From NCBI GenBank assembly GCA_012800145.1, contig JAAZJW010000066.1, forward strand, positions 1-5,543: a stretch of DNA of 5,543 nucleotides, written 5' to 3'. The translations under genes and the position numbers were made by a program. Below, piece after piece: positions 1-5,543 of the stretch. This DNA is from Clostridiales bacterium. GTDB lineage: Bacteria; Bacillota; Clostridia; Peptostreptococcales; Natronincolaceae. The notes below the pieces were generated by a model. It ran no database searches. It saw only the letters and a list, made by a program, of their open reading frames with translations, and was not told where the DNA came from. Numbering within the stretch: the stretch's first letter is position 1; the number at the start of each line of letters is the position of its first letter.

Positions 1-11
1 GAACATGCTTA

Positions 12-106
12 GGGACTAGGGGACGGGAGTTCTTGTCCCATCAAATTCCATTTTATCTATAGGCAGAGAATGGTGAGATGGGAAAAAACTCCCGTCCCCT
101 TGTCCC
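12..106. repeat. Long imperfect palindrome (REP/MITE-like hairpin repeat) downstream of cls
   Basis: The outer arms, 12-31 (GGGACTAGGGGACGGGAGTT) and 87-106, are reverse complements at 19 of 20 positions. An inner pair, TCCCATC at 36-42 and GATGGGA at 77-83, is perfect. The two stem segments are separated by a small asymmetric internal loop (4 nt against 3 nt), and the apical loop is about 34 nt, inside which CCATT (48-52) can pair with AATGG (69-73). No ORF lies within it. The GGGACAAGGGGACGG theme resembles dispersed palindromic repeats I recall from clostridial genomes, some of which are tied to REP-associated tyrosine transposases; that assignment is from memory. It lies beyond the cls 3' end, so it may also fold in the cls transcript, but it has no clear U-tract on the minus strand. 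Confidence 0.7.
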
Positions 107-139
107 GTGCCTTCCTTTAACAACCGTTAAACCATTGTT

Positions 140-182
140 GGTGACAAATTGGGTACGTCCCCTTTTGTCACCCTTTTGTCAC
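140..182. repeat. Second hairpin repeat, GGTGACAAA ... TTTGTCACC, with an extra TTTTGTCAC copy
   Basis: GGTGACAAA (140-148) pairs perfectly with TTTGTCACC (164-172). Inside, GGG (151-153) can pair with CCC (159-161) around a TACGT loop. The right arm is then partly repeated: TTTTGTCAC occurs at 163-171 and again at 174-182, an 11-bp period. The core GGGTACGTCCCC differs from the GGGAC/CGGGAG element at 12-106, so this is a separate repeat type lying next to it. On the minus strand it sits about 40-80 nt after the cls stop codon. There is no T-run after it, so it is a poor intrinsic terminator. Confidence 0.6.
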
Positions 183-186
183 AGGC

Positions 187-223
187 CTGGCCAACTGATC
201 CCTGACCAACCGACCGACTGATC
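187..223. repeat. Short imperfect direct repeat at the cls 3' end
   Basis: CTGGCCAACTGATC (about 187-200) is echoed by CTGACCAAC plus CGACCGAC plus TGATC (about 202-223). The second copy is interrupted by an 8-bp tetranucleotide-like expansion, and its end enters the cls stop codon. It looks like a replication-slippage product in non-coding DNA. No function can be assigned. Confidence 0.35.
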
Positions 224-1661
224 ACAATATCGGCGAAAAAACCCTGGCTGTGGACTCCTTGATTTTTTGTATAATCGGCCTGTTTATATACTCGTCCAGG
301 GTCACTTCCCTGCTAACCTGCAGGTCCTCTAAAAAATCCTGTACCACACTATGATTTGTTTCCTTATCATAAACAAAGGCGTTCACCTCAAAATTCAATT
401 TAAAACTGCGTATATCCAGATTAGCGGTACCTATGGAGACAAAGTTATCGTCCACAATAAACACCTTACCGTGAATAAATCCTTTTGCATACTGATATAT
501 TCTTACCCCTGATTCCAGGAGTTCCTTAAAGTGAGATTTCGATGCCCAAAACACGGTCTTATGGTCAGGTTTTATGGGCAGTAAAATCCTCACGTCCACC
601 CCCCTCAACGCAGCTGTTTTCAATGCAAGTAAAATCCCATCATCGGGAACAAGATAGGGCGTTGTAATATATATCCTTTCCTCGGCAGCACTGAATGCGG
701 AAAAATATGCTTGATGGATTGAAGCCCAATGGGAATCGGGCCCACTGGATGCAATCTGTATAATTTTTTCCCCACAGTAACCTTGTGGCGGAAAGTATTC
801 AAAACCGTCTATAGTTTCATTGGAAACAAAATTCCAATCTGCTAGAAATATCCCCTGAAGTACATATACGGCTTCTCCCTGAATTTTCAGATGAGTGTCT
901 CTCCAAAATCCCATTTTTTTATCTCTCCCCAGATATTCATCGCCTATATTTATTCCCCCTGTGAAGCCTATTTTACCGTCTACCACCAGTATTTTTCTAT
1001 GATTGCGATAATTCAGCCTGGCCCCAAAAAAAGGCAATGCTACAGGCAGAAAACATCCAATCTGTACACCTGCATCCTTTAACGGTTTAATAAAACTATT
1101 TCTGAGCCTAATACTACCGACCGAATCATATATAAGTCTTACCTCTAACCCTTCTTCCGCCTTTTTTATCAGTGCCTGTTGAAATTTCCTGCCTATATCG
1201 CTATCTTTTATAATGAAATATTCTGCATGAATGTGTTCCTCCGCATTTTCTATGGCATTTAGTATTTCTGTGAATGTCGCTTCTCCGTTTTGTAATACTT
1301 TGACATTGTTATTCACCGTGACGGGGGACCCTGCATTATTTAGTAACAGTGGAATTATTTTTCCTCTGATATCTTTGAATCCCCTTTTAAATATCCCTTC
1401 ATAGTTTATAAAGGGAAATTGTTCCTTCAGTAATTTGTTCAGGATAACATAGTCTTCACTTCTTTTTCTAATAAATGTCTTTTTCTTCCGATGGTTTCTT
1501 CCTATATATAAATATAAAAATATTCCGACTATCGGTAAAATAAACAAAACCATGAACCACGCTACTGTGCTGGAAGGATCACGGTTGTCTAATAATATGT
1601 CTATACCGATTATTATGCTTATAACCGTATAGGTTACCGTAAATATTTGAAATGGATTCAT
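222..1661 (-). CDS. cls: Cardiolipin synthase (HKD/phospholipase D superfamily)
   Basis: This 479-residue membrane enzyme is predicted to join two phosphatidylglycerol molecules into cardiolipin plus glycerol. Two hydrophobic helices at about residues 4-22 and 33-53 form the PLDc_N-type membrane anchor, followed by a basic stretch (RNHRKKK, about 55-61). Two complete HKD motifs (HxKx4D) follow: H221/K223/D228 in NHRKILVVDG and H397/K399/D404 in IHGKVFIVDD. Each is followed by the expected glycine/serine-rich strand (GFTGGINIG, SIGTANLDIRS). The C-terminus ends in SPIL, as is usual in the family, and the length fits Firmicutes Cls, so the gene looks intact. The start is chosen because the SD-like CGGAGATGAT lies just upstream and the protein begins directly at the first membrane helix. 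It has its own promoter downstream of the nifJ terminator. Other PLD-superfamily phosphatidyltransferases are possible, but the domain order favours Cls. Confidence 0.95.
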   Translation of the reverse strand: MNPFQIFTVTYTVISIIIGIDILLDNRDPSSTVAWFMVLFILPIVGIFLYLYIGRNHRKKKTFIRKRSEDYVILNKLLKEQFPFINYEGIFKRGFKDIRGKIIPLLLNNAGSPVTVNNNVKVLQNGEATFTEILNAIENAEEHIHAEYFIIKDSDIGRKFQQALIKKAEEGLEVRLIYDSVGSIRLRNSFIKPLKDAGVQIGCFLPVALPFFGARLNYRNHRKILVVDGKIGFTGGINIGDEYLGRDKKMGFWRDTHLKIQGEAVYVLQGIFLADWNFVSNETIDGFEYFPPQGYCGEKIIQIASSGPDSHWASIHQAYFSAFSAAEERIYITTPYLVPDDGILLALKTAALRGVDVRILLPIKPDHKTVFWASKSHFKELLESGVRIYQYAKGFIHGKVFIVDDNFVSIGTANLDIRSFKLNFEVNAFVYDKETNHSVVQDFLEDLQVSREVTLDEYINRPIIQKIKESTARVFSPIL

Positions 1662-1665
1662 TTTA

Positions 1666-1674
1666 TCATCTCCG
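1666..1674 (-). promoter_or_regulatory. Ribosome binding site of cls
   Basis: On the minus strand CGGAGATGAT precedes the ATG, matching AGGAGGTGAT at 8 of 10 positions. The GGAG core (1673-1670) lies 8 nt from the start codon. This supports the start at 1661. Confidence 0.8.
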
Positions 1675-1697
1675 ATTGGAAATATAAATCATGAGTT

Positions 1698-1728
1698 ATT
1701 ATACCCATATTTAACGATTGTTTAACAA
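1698..1728 (-). promoter_or_regulatory. Predicted sigma-A-type promoter of cls
   Basis: A perfect TATAAT -10 lies at 1703-1698 on the minus strand. No good -35 is present: GTTAAA (1726-1721) has a 17-bp spacer and TTGTTA (1728-1723) has a 19-bp spacer, and both lie inside the 11-bp repeat array. The inferred transcript start is near 1691, giving a leader of about 30 nt. A consensus -10 with a weak -35 overlapped by direct repeats is typical of activator-dependent promoters; that last step is inference. Confidence 0.65.
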
Positions 1729-1771
1729 TAGTTTAACCATTGTTTAGCCATTGTTTGACTATTGTTTAAAA
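1710..1771. promoter_or_regulatory. Tandem 11-bp repeat array upstream of cls, candidate PhoP/WalR-type operator
   Basis: Five consecutive 11-bp units follow the pattern TTTAACNATTG: 1710-1720, 1721-1731, 1732-1742, 1743-1753 and 1754-1764. A degenerate sixth hexamer (TTAAAA) lies at 1766-1771. On the plus strand this reads TTAACN-N5 repeated, close to the Bacillus PhoP box (TTAACA repeats with about 5-bp spacers). On the cls-sense strand it reads NGTTAA-N5, close to the WalR box (TGTWAH-N5-TGTWAH). The array ends 7 bp before the cls -10 box and covers the -35 region. The repeat geometry is read directly from the sequence; the identity of the regulator is inference. Its outer end merges with the T-tract of the nifJ terminator. 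Confidence 0.6.
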
Positions 1772-1773
1772 AC

Positions 1774-1801
1774 AAAAAGGGCTATTTTCATAGCCCTTTT
1801 T
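1774..1801 (-). terminator. Rho-independent terminator of nifJ
   Basis: AAAAAGGGCTA (1774-1784) and TAGCCCTTTTT (1791-1801) form a perfect 11-bp stem, extendable by one T-A pair, with a 4-6 nt loop. On the minus strand the stem starts 8 nt after the nifJ stop codon. It ends in CCCTTTTT followed by GTTTTT, which supplies the U-tract. The stem is symmetric in sequence, but no gene enters it from the plus strand here. Confidence 0.93.
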
Positions 1802-1808
1802 GTTTCTT

Positions 1809-4800
1809 TTATTGTTCCGCTAGGCGTTTATATGCCTCATATCTCTCTTTTGCATCGTTTTCCGCCTTGTCAAACAACATCTCCGCTACTTCGGGGAATG
1901 TCTTGACAAGTGAAGCATAACGCACCTCGCTTAACAAGAAATCCTTAAATGATGCTGTCGGTTCTTTCGAATCCAGAATAAACGGATTTTTGCCTTCCTC
2001 CTTCAGAAGAGGATTATATCTATACAGATGCCAATATCCGGCTTCGACAGCCTTTTTACCTTGCTCCTGTGTCTTGCCCATTCCCGCTCTGATACCGTGT
2101 GCAATACATGGTGAGTAGGCTATAATGAGTGAAGGGCCGTCGTATGCTTCCGCTTCTTTCAGAGCTTTAATCAACTGATTTTGGTCGGCACCCATAGATA
2201 CTTGCGTTACATAAACATAGCCGTAGCTCATTGCTATCATGCCCAAATCCTTCTTTTTGGTCCTTTTTCCCGCAGATGCAAATTTGGCAACAGCGGCTGT
2301 TGGTGAGGCTTTGGATGCCTGCCCTCCTGTATTTGAATAGACTTCTGTGTCCAATACAAGGATATTTACATCATCCCCTGAGGCGATTACATGGTCTAAC
2401 CCGCCAAATCCGATATCATAGGCCCAACCGTCTCCTCCGATTACCCATTGTGATTTTTTGATTAAAAAGTCTTTTTTATCGACTATTTCATCTATGACAG
2501 CATTGCCCTTTTCTGCATCGAGTAAAGGCAATATCTTTTCAGTAGCTTTTATAGACGCTTCTGCATTATCTTTACCCTCCAACCAGGCCTTGAAAGCGTC
2601 CTTTAACTCATTTGCAATATCAAGCTCAAGAGCTTCCATCATCAGATCTTTCAATTTATTTCTTATCTGCTTGATACCCAGGAACATGCCATATCCGTAT
2701 TCCGCATTGTCCTCAAACAACGAATTAGCCCAAGCCGGTCCCTTACCTTCGGCATTTGCACAGAATGGAATGGCAGGAGCACTTCCACCAAATATTGAGG
2801 AACAACCTGTAGCGTTAGCTATGAGCATTCTATCCCCGAATAACTGGGTAATTAATTTGATGTAAGGTGCTTCTCCGCAGCCTGCGCAAGCTCCGGAAAA
2901 TTCAAACAACGGTTGGGAGAATTGACTTCCCTTTACCGTGAATTTATTTGCCAGATCAGACTTATCAGAAACCGTTACGGCATACTCCCAATTTTCTTTC
3001 TGTGCTTCTATTTGTGGTGCTGCCGGCATCATTGTAATGGCTTTTTGTTTGGCCGGACATATTTCGACGCAGCTTCCACAACCTGTACAATCCAGTGCAC
3101 TCACTTGGATTCTGTATTGCAATCCTTCAAAATCCTTGCCTATGGCTTTTATTGTTCCAAAACCTTCAGGAGCATTTTTAACCTCTTCCTCATCCAGCAA
3201 GAACGGCCTTATAGCTGCATGGGGACATACATAGGAACATTGGTTACATTGTATACAATTGTCACCGTTCCATTCCGGCACATTTATGGCCACACCGCGT
3301 TTTTCAAATTTTGAGGCCCCAAGCGGAAACGAACCATCCGGCGCATCTGAAAAAGCGCTCACAGGTAACATATCCCCTTTTTGTGCGTTCATAGGCCTCA
3401 ATATATTTTTAATAAAGTCGGGTTCATCCTTTGCTGCGGTCGCGGCGGCTTCATCTTCCGCATCACTCCAACCTGCAGGCACATCTATTTTAACCAATGA
3501 TTCCAAACCTTGGTCTACGGCTTGATAGTTCATCTGCACTATCTTTTCACCCTTTAGTCCATAAGAATCTACAATTGCCTGTTTTAGATATTTAATAGCT
3601 TCATCCAGTGGAAGAACCTCCGCTAATTTAAAGAATGCAGATTGCATAACCATGTTAATTCTTCCGCCCAAACCGATTTCAGATGCTATTTTAGTTGCGT
3701 TAAGTGTATAAAAATCAATATCATTATCAGCAATATACTTTTTGAGTGCTGCAGGTAGTTTTTCCTCCAGCTCCTCAGGCGACCAGGTGCAATTTAATAA
3801 AAATGTTCCGCCCTTTTTGAGCCCTTCCGTCAAATCATACATATACACATATCCTTGATTATGACAGGCAATAAAATCCGCTTCATCAATCAAATAAGCC
3901 GATTTGATGGGCTGTTTGCCGAAACGCAGGTGTGAAACTGTAAGTCCTCCGGACTTTTTAGAATCATATGCAAAATATGCCTGTGCATACATATCCGTAT
4001 TATCACCGATAATCTGTATAGCACTTTGATTGGCGCCGACTGTACCGTCAGAACCCAAACCCCAGAATTTACACCTGATTGCTCCTTCAGGAGCTGTTAT
4101 AACATTATCCTCTATTGGTAAGGATGTATGTGTAACATCATCAATTATACCGATTGTGAAACCGTTCTTCGGTTCTTCCGATTTAAGGTTATCAAACACA
4201 GCCTTAATTTGAGCCGGTGTGGTATCCTTAGAACCCAGTCCATACCTTCCTCCTACTATCAACGGGGCATTTTCCTTATCAAAGAATAGGGTCTTAATAT
4301 CTTGGTATAAAGGTTCCCCCAGTGAACCCGGTTCTTTAGTTCTATCAAGTGTAGCAATTCTCCTAACTGTTTTTGGTAGAACATCAAAGAAATATTTTTC
4401 TGAAAAGGGCCTGTAAAGATGCACTTTGATTAAACCTAATTTTTCGCCCTTTGCATTAAAATAATCTATCACTTCTTCTATTGTAGATGTTACCGAACCC
4501 ATAGCAATAATAATATTTTCCGCGTCTTCCGCACCATAATATGTGAATGGAGCATACTCCCTTCCGGTCAATTTAGTTATTTCCTTCATATAATCATTTA
4601 CTACATCCGGAATGGGTGTATAATAACTGTTTGCAACTTCCTTAGCCTGAAAGTAAATATCCGGATTCTGAGCCGAACCCCTTAAACAGGGACGCTCCGG
4701 GTTCAATCCGCTATTTCTGAATTCCTTGATAGCATCCCAATCCACAAGATTTGCGAATTCGTCGTATTCCAATACTTCAATTTTTTGCATTTCATGCGAG

Positions 4801-5327
4801 GTTCTGAAACCATCAAAGAAACTTATAAAAGGAATTCTCCCCTTTATAGCGGCCAAATGGGCCACACCTGCCAAATCCATCACTTCCTGCACACCCCCGG
4901 CCGCAAGCAGAGCAAAACCTGTTTGTCTTGTGGCCATCACATCGGAATGATCACCAAATATAGAAAGTGCATGGCCTGCAACTGCCCGGGCGCTTACATG
5001 AAACACCCCAGGTAATAATTCGGCTGCAATTTTATACATATTGGGTATCATCAACAATAAACCCTGTGATGCGGTAAAGGTAGTAGTTAAAGCACCTGTA
5101 GCTAAAGATCCGTGAACAGCGCCTGCAGCTCCCGCCTCAGATTGCATTTCTGTTACCTGCACTGTTTGCCCGAAGATATTTTTTTGTCCCTTGGCACTCC
5201 ATTCGTCCACATGCTCTGCCATATTTGAAGACGGTGTAATAGGATATATAGCAGCTACATCTGTAAATGCATAAGCAACATAAGCAGCGGCTGAGTTGCC
5301 GTCCATAGTTCTCATTTTTCTCGCCAT
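1809..5327 (-). CDS. nifJ: Pyruvate:ferredoxin (flavodoxin) oxidoreductase, single-chain homodimeric type
   Basis: This 1172-residue cytoplasmic enzyme converts pyruvate and CoA to acetyl-CoA and CO2 while reducing ferredoxin. Domain order is complete: N-terminal pyrimidine-binding domain (about 1-240, YPITPSSNM with T31, E64 and R114 at the positions known for Desulfovibrio PFOR); domain II (about 260-390); gamma domain (about 420-610, GLGSDGTVGANQ); linker with FEKRG (674-678); a two-cluster ferredoxin domain (C691/694/697/701 and C747/750/753/757); and the TPP domain (GDGWAYDIGFGG from 965, SNTGGQ with N999). C814, C817, C842 and C1074 fit the proximal 4Fe-4S cluster. Length is normal for the family and no catalytic residue appears lost. 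The start is supported by AGGGGGGAT directly upstream and a conserved-looking N-terminus. The gene appears monocistronic, with its own promoters and terminator. Its role is probably general fermentative metabolism; nothing nearby links it to nitrogen fixation. A different 2-oxoacid preference cannot be excluded. Confidence 0.98.
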   Translation of the reverse strand: MARKMRTMDGNSAAAYVAYAFTDVAAIYPITPSSNMAEHVDEWSAKGQKNIFGQTVQVTEMQSEAGAAGAVHGSLATGALTTTFTASQGLLLMIPNMYKIAAELLPGVFHVSARAVAGHALSIFGDHSDVMATRQTGFALLAAGGVQEVMDLAGVAHLAAIKGRIPFISFFDGFRTSHEMQKIEVLEYDEFANLVDWDAIKEFRNSGLNPERPCLRGSAQNPDIYFQAKEVANSYYTPIPDVVNDYMKEITKLTGREYAPFTYYGAEDAENIIIAMGSVTSTIEEVIDYFNAKGEKLGLIKVHLYRPFSEKYFFDVLPKTVRRIATLDRTKEPGSLGEPLYQDIKTLFFDKENAPLIVGGRYGLGSKDTTPAQIKAVFDNLKSEEPKNGFTIGIIDDVTHTSLPIEDNVITAPEGAIRCKFWGLGSDGTVGANQSAIQIIGDNTDMYAQAYFAYDSKKSGGLTVSHLRFGKQPIKSAYLIDEADFIACHNQGYVYMYDLTEGLKKGGTFLLNCTWSPEELEEKLPAALKKYIADNDIDFYTLNATKIASEIGLGGRINMVMQSAFFKLAEVLPLDEAIKYLKQAIVDSYGLKGEKIVQMNYQAVDQGLESLVKIDVPAGWSDAEDEAAATAAKDEPDFIKNILRPMNAQKGDMLPVSAFSDAPDGSFPLGASKFEKRGVAINVPEWNGDNCIQCNQCSYVCPHAAIRPFLLDEEEVKNAPEGFGTIKAIGKDFEGLQYRIQVSALDCTGCGSCVEICPAKQKAITMMPAAPQIEAQKENWEYAVTVSDKSDLANKFTVKGSQFSQPLFEFSGACAGCGEAPYIKLITQLFGDRMLIANATGCSSIFGGSAPAIPFCANAEGKGPAWANSLFEDNAEYGYGMFLGIKQIRNKLKDLMMEALELDIANELKDAFKAWLEGKDNAEASIKATEKILPLLDAEKGNAVIDEIVDKKDFLIKKSQWVIGGDGWAYDIGFGGLDHVIASGDDVNILVLDTEVYSNTGGQASKASPTAAVAKFASAGKRTKKKDLGMIAMSYGYVYVTQVSMGADQNQLIKALKEAEAYDGPSLIIAYSPCIAHGIRAGMGKTQEQGKKAVEAGYWHLYRYNPLLKEEGKNPFILDSKEPTASFKDFLLSEVRYASLVKTFPEVAEMLFDKAENDAKERYEAYKRLAEQ

Positions 5328-5333
5328 TTTAAA

Positions 5334-5341
5334 TCCCCCCT
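5334..5341 (-). promoter_or_regulatory. Ribosome binding site of nifJ
   Basis: AGGGGGGA on the minus strand ends 6 nt before the ATG at 5327. It is a G-run variant of AGGAGG with correct placement, and it fixes the start codon. Confidence 0.8.
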
Positions 5342-5351
5342 AATTGTACTT

Positions 5352-5386
5352 ATTATATAATACTCAATTTTTCGTTCTACATACAA
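5352..5386 (-). promoter_or_regulatory. Candidate proximal promoter of nifJ
   Basis: On the minus strand TTGTAT (5386-5381) is followed after 18 bp by TATTAT (5362-5357). A better TATAAT lies at 5357-5352, but only GTAGAA (5380-5375) stands 17 bp from it. The -10 region is a perfect 12-bp palindrome, TATTATATAATA (5351-5362). Transcription would start around 5345-5350, leaving a leader of about 20 nt. Confidence 0.4.
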
Positions 5387-5403
5387 ATGAGTATATTATT
5401 ACC

Positions 5404-5432
5404 ATTATATATAAAAGGGGGGAAGTATACAA
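5404..5432 (-). promoter_or_regulatory. Candidate distal sigma-A promoter of nifJ
   Basis: On the minus strand TTGTAT (5432-5427), a 17-bp spacer and a perfect TATAAT (5409-5404) make the best-scoring sigma-A arrangement upstream of nifJ. The predicted start is near 5397, giving a leader of about 70 nt. The spacer contains a run of six C. I see no recognisable riboswitch fold in the leader. Confidence 0.55.
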
Positions 5433-5459
5433 CTGTGAATAACTCCAAAATTATTTTGT

Positions 5460-5504
5460 AGATGGAGCTTCCCATCTCCACCCTGTATTTTATTTAGGAT
5501 GGAG
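5460..5504. repeat. Short dyads with repeated GATGGAG upstream of nifJ
   Basis: AGATGG (5460-5465) pairs with CCATCT (5472-5477) around a 6-nt loop. Alternatively CTCCACCC (5476-5483) can pair with GGATGGAG (5497-5504) with one mismatch. GATGGAG occurs at 5461-5467 and again at 5498-5504. There is no T-tract on either strand, so this is not a convincing terminator. It may be the 3' untranslated end of an upstream unit or a degenerate repeat. The rest of 5328-5543 is A/T-rich and holds no supported gene. Confidence 0.3.
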
Positions 5505-5543
5505 TGTTCTTGAAAGGTGTATAAAATTCCAAACAATTCGACA

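Noticed and set aside
140..172. The GGTGACAAA hairpin as an intrinsic terminator for cls.
   Set aside because: On the minus strand the stem is followed by AACAATGG, not a T-run, and the stem is interrupted, so termination there is not supported.
620..1082. Two frames of about 60 codons within the cls region (620-802 minus, 891-1082 plus).
   Set aside because: They overlap the cls HKD coding region in other frames and encode nothing recognisable.
1717..1729. ATTGTTTAACAAT, a 13-bp palindrome that recalls a Rex operator.
   Set aside because: It is too short for the 18-bp Rex site with its 4-bp centre, and it arises from the junction of two units of the 11-bp direct repeat, which explains it better.
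1710..1771. The tandem array as a CRISPR or replication iteron cluster.
   Set aside because: Units are contiguous 11-mers without spacers of CRISPR length, and no cas or replication gene is nearby. The position over the cls -35 favours an operator.
2231..3525. Several plus-strand open frames of 76-135 codons opposite nifJ.
   Set aside because: All lie antisense to strongly conserved PFOR coding sequence, lack convincing ribosome binding sites and have compositions expected from shadow frames.
5417..5461. Plus-strand SD-like AGGGGGGAAG followed by GTG at 5435, suggesting a divergent small gene.
   Set aside because: The frame stops after eight codons, and an ATG just after it (5462) gives only eleven codons. 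The G-run is simply the complement of the C-run in the nifJ promoter spacer.
5405..5542. Minus-strand open frame of about 45 codons entering from the right window edge, possibly the C-terminus of an upstream gene.
   Set aside because: It has no recognisable protein features and overlaps both the dyads and the best nifJ promoter. It could be chance readthrough in a short interval; sequence to the right of the window would settle it.

Overview
The window looks like a piece of a low-GC anaerobic Firmicutes chromosome, most likely from the class Clostridia. The evidence is a full-length single-chain pyruvate:ferredoxin oxidoreductase (the classic pyruvate-cleaving enzyme of anaerobes), a two-helix HKD cardiolipin synthase of Firmicutes type, strong purine-rich ribosome binding sites, A/T-rich sigma-A-like promoters, and hairpin repeats built on GGGAC and GTGACAAA. 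I cannot name the genus from the sequence alone.

Layout, left to right. Positions 1-221 hold no gene. They contain two different palindromic repeats (about 12-106 and 140-182) and a small imperfect duplication that runs into the cls stop codon. Positions 222-1661 (minus strand) encode cardiolipin synthase. Positions 1662-1808 are a compact intergenic region. Read on the minus strand it holds the nifJ terminator, a tandem array of 11-bp repeats, a TATAAT -10 box and the cls ribosome binding site. Positions 1809-5327 (minus strand) encode pyruvate:ferredoxin oxidoreductase. Positions 5328-5543 are the nifJ upstream region, with two candidate promoters and some short dyads but no convincing gene.

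The two genes point the same way but are probably separate transcription units, because a strong intrinsic terminator and a new promoter lie between them. Their functions are not directly linked: one makes acetyl-CoA and reduced ferredoxin in the cytoplasm, the other makes cardiolipin at the membrane.

Both proteins look intact and ordinary. The most interesting signal is non-coding: five clear and one weak copy of an 11-bp direct repeat (TTTAACNATTG) directly upstream of the cls -10 box. This is the geometry bound by OmpR/PhoB-class response regulators such as PhoP or WalR, and it suggests that cardiolipin synthesis responds to phosphate or envelope stress. I see no CRISPR array, tRNA, rRNA, defence system or evidently novel multi-gene system.
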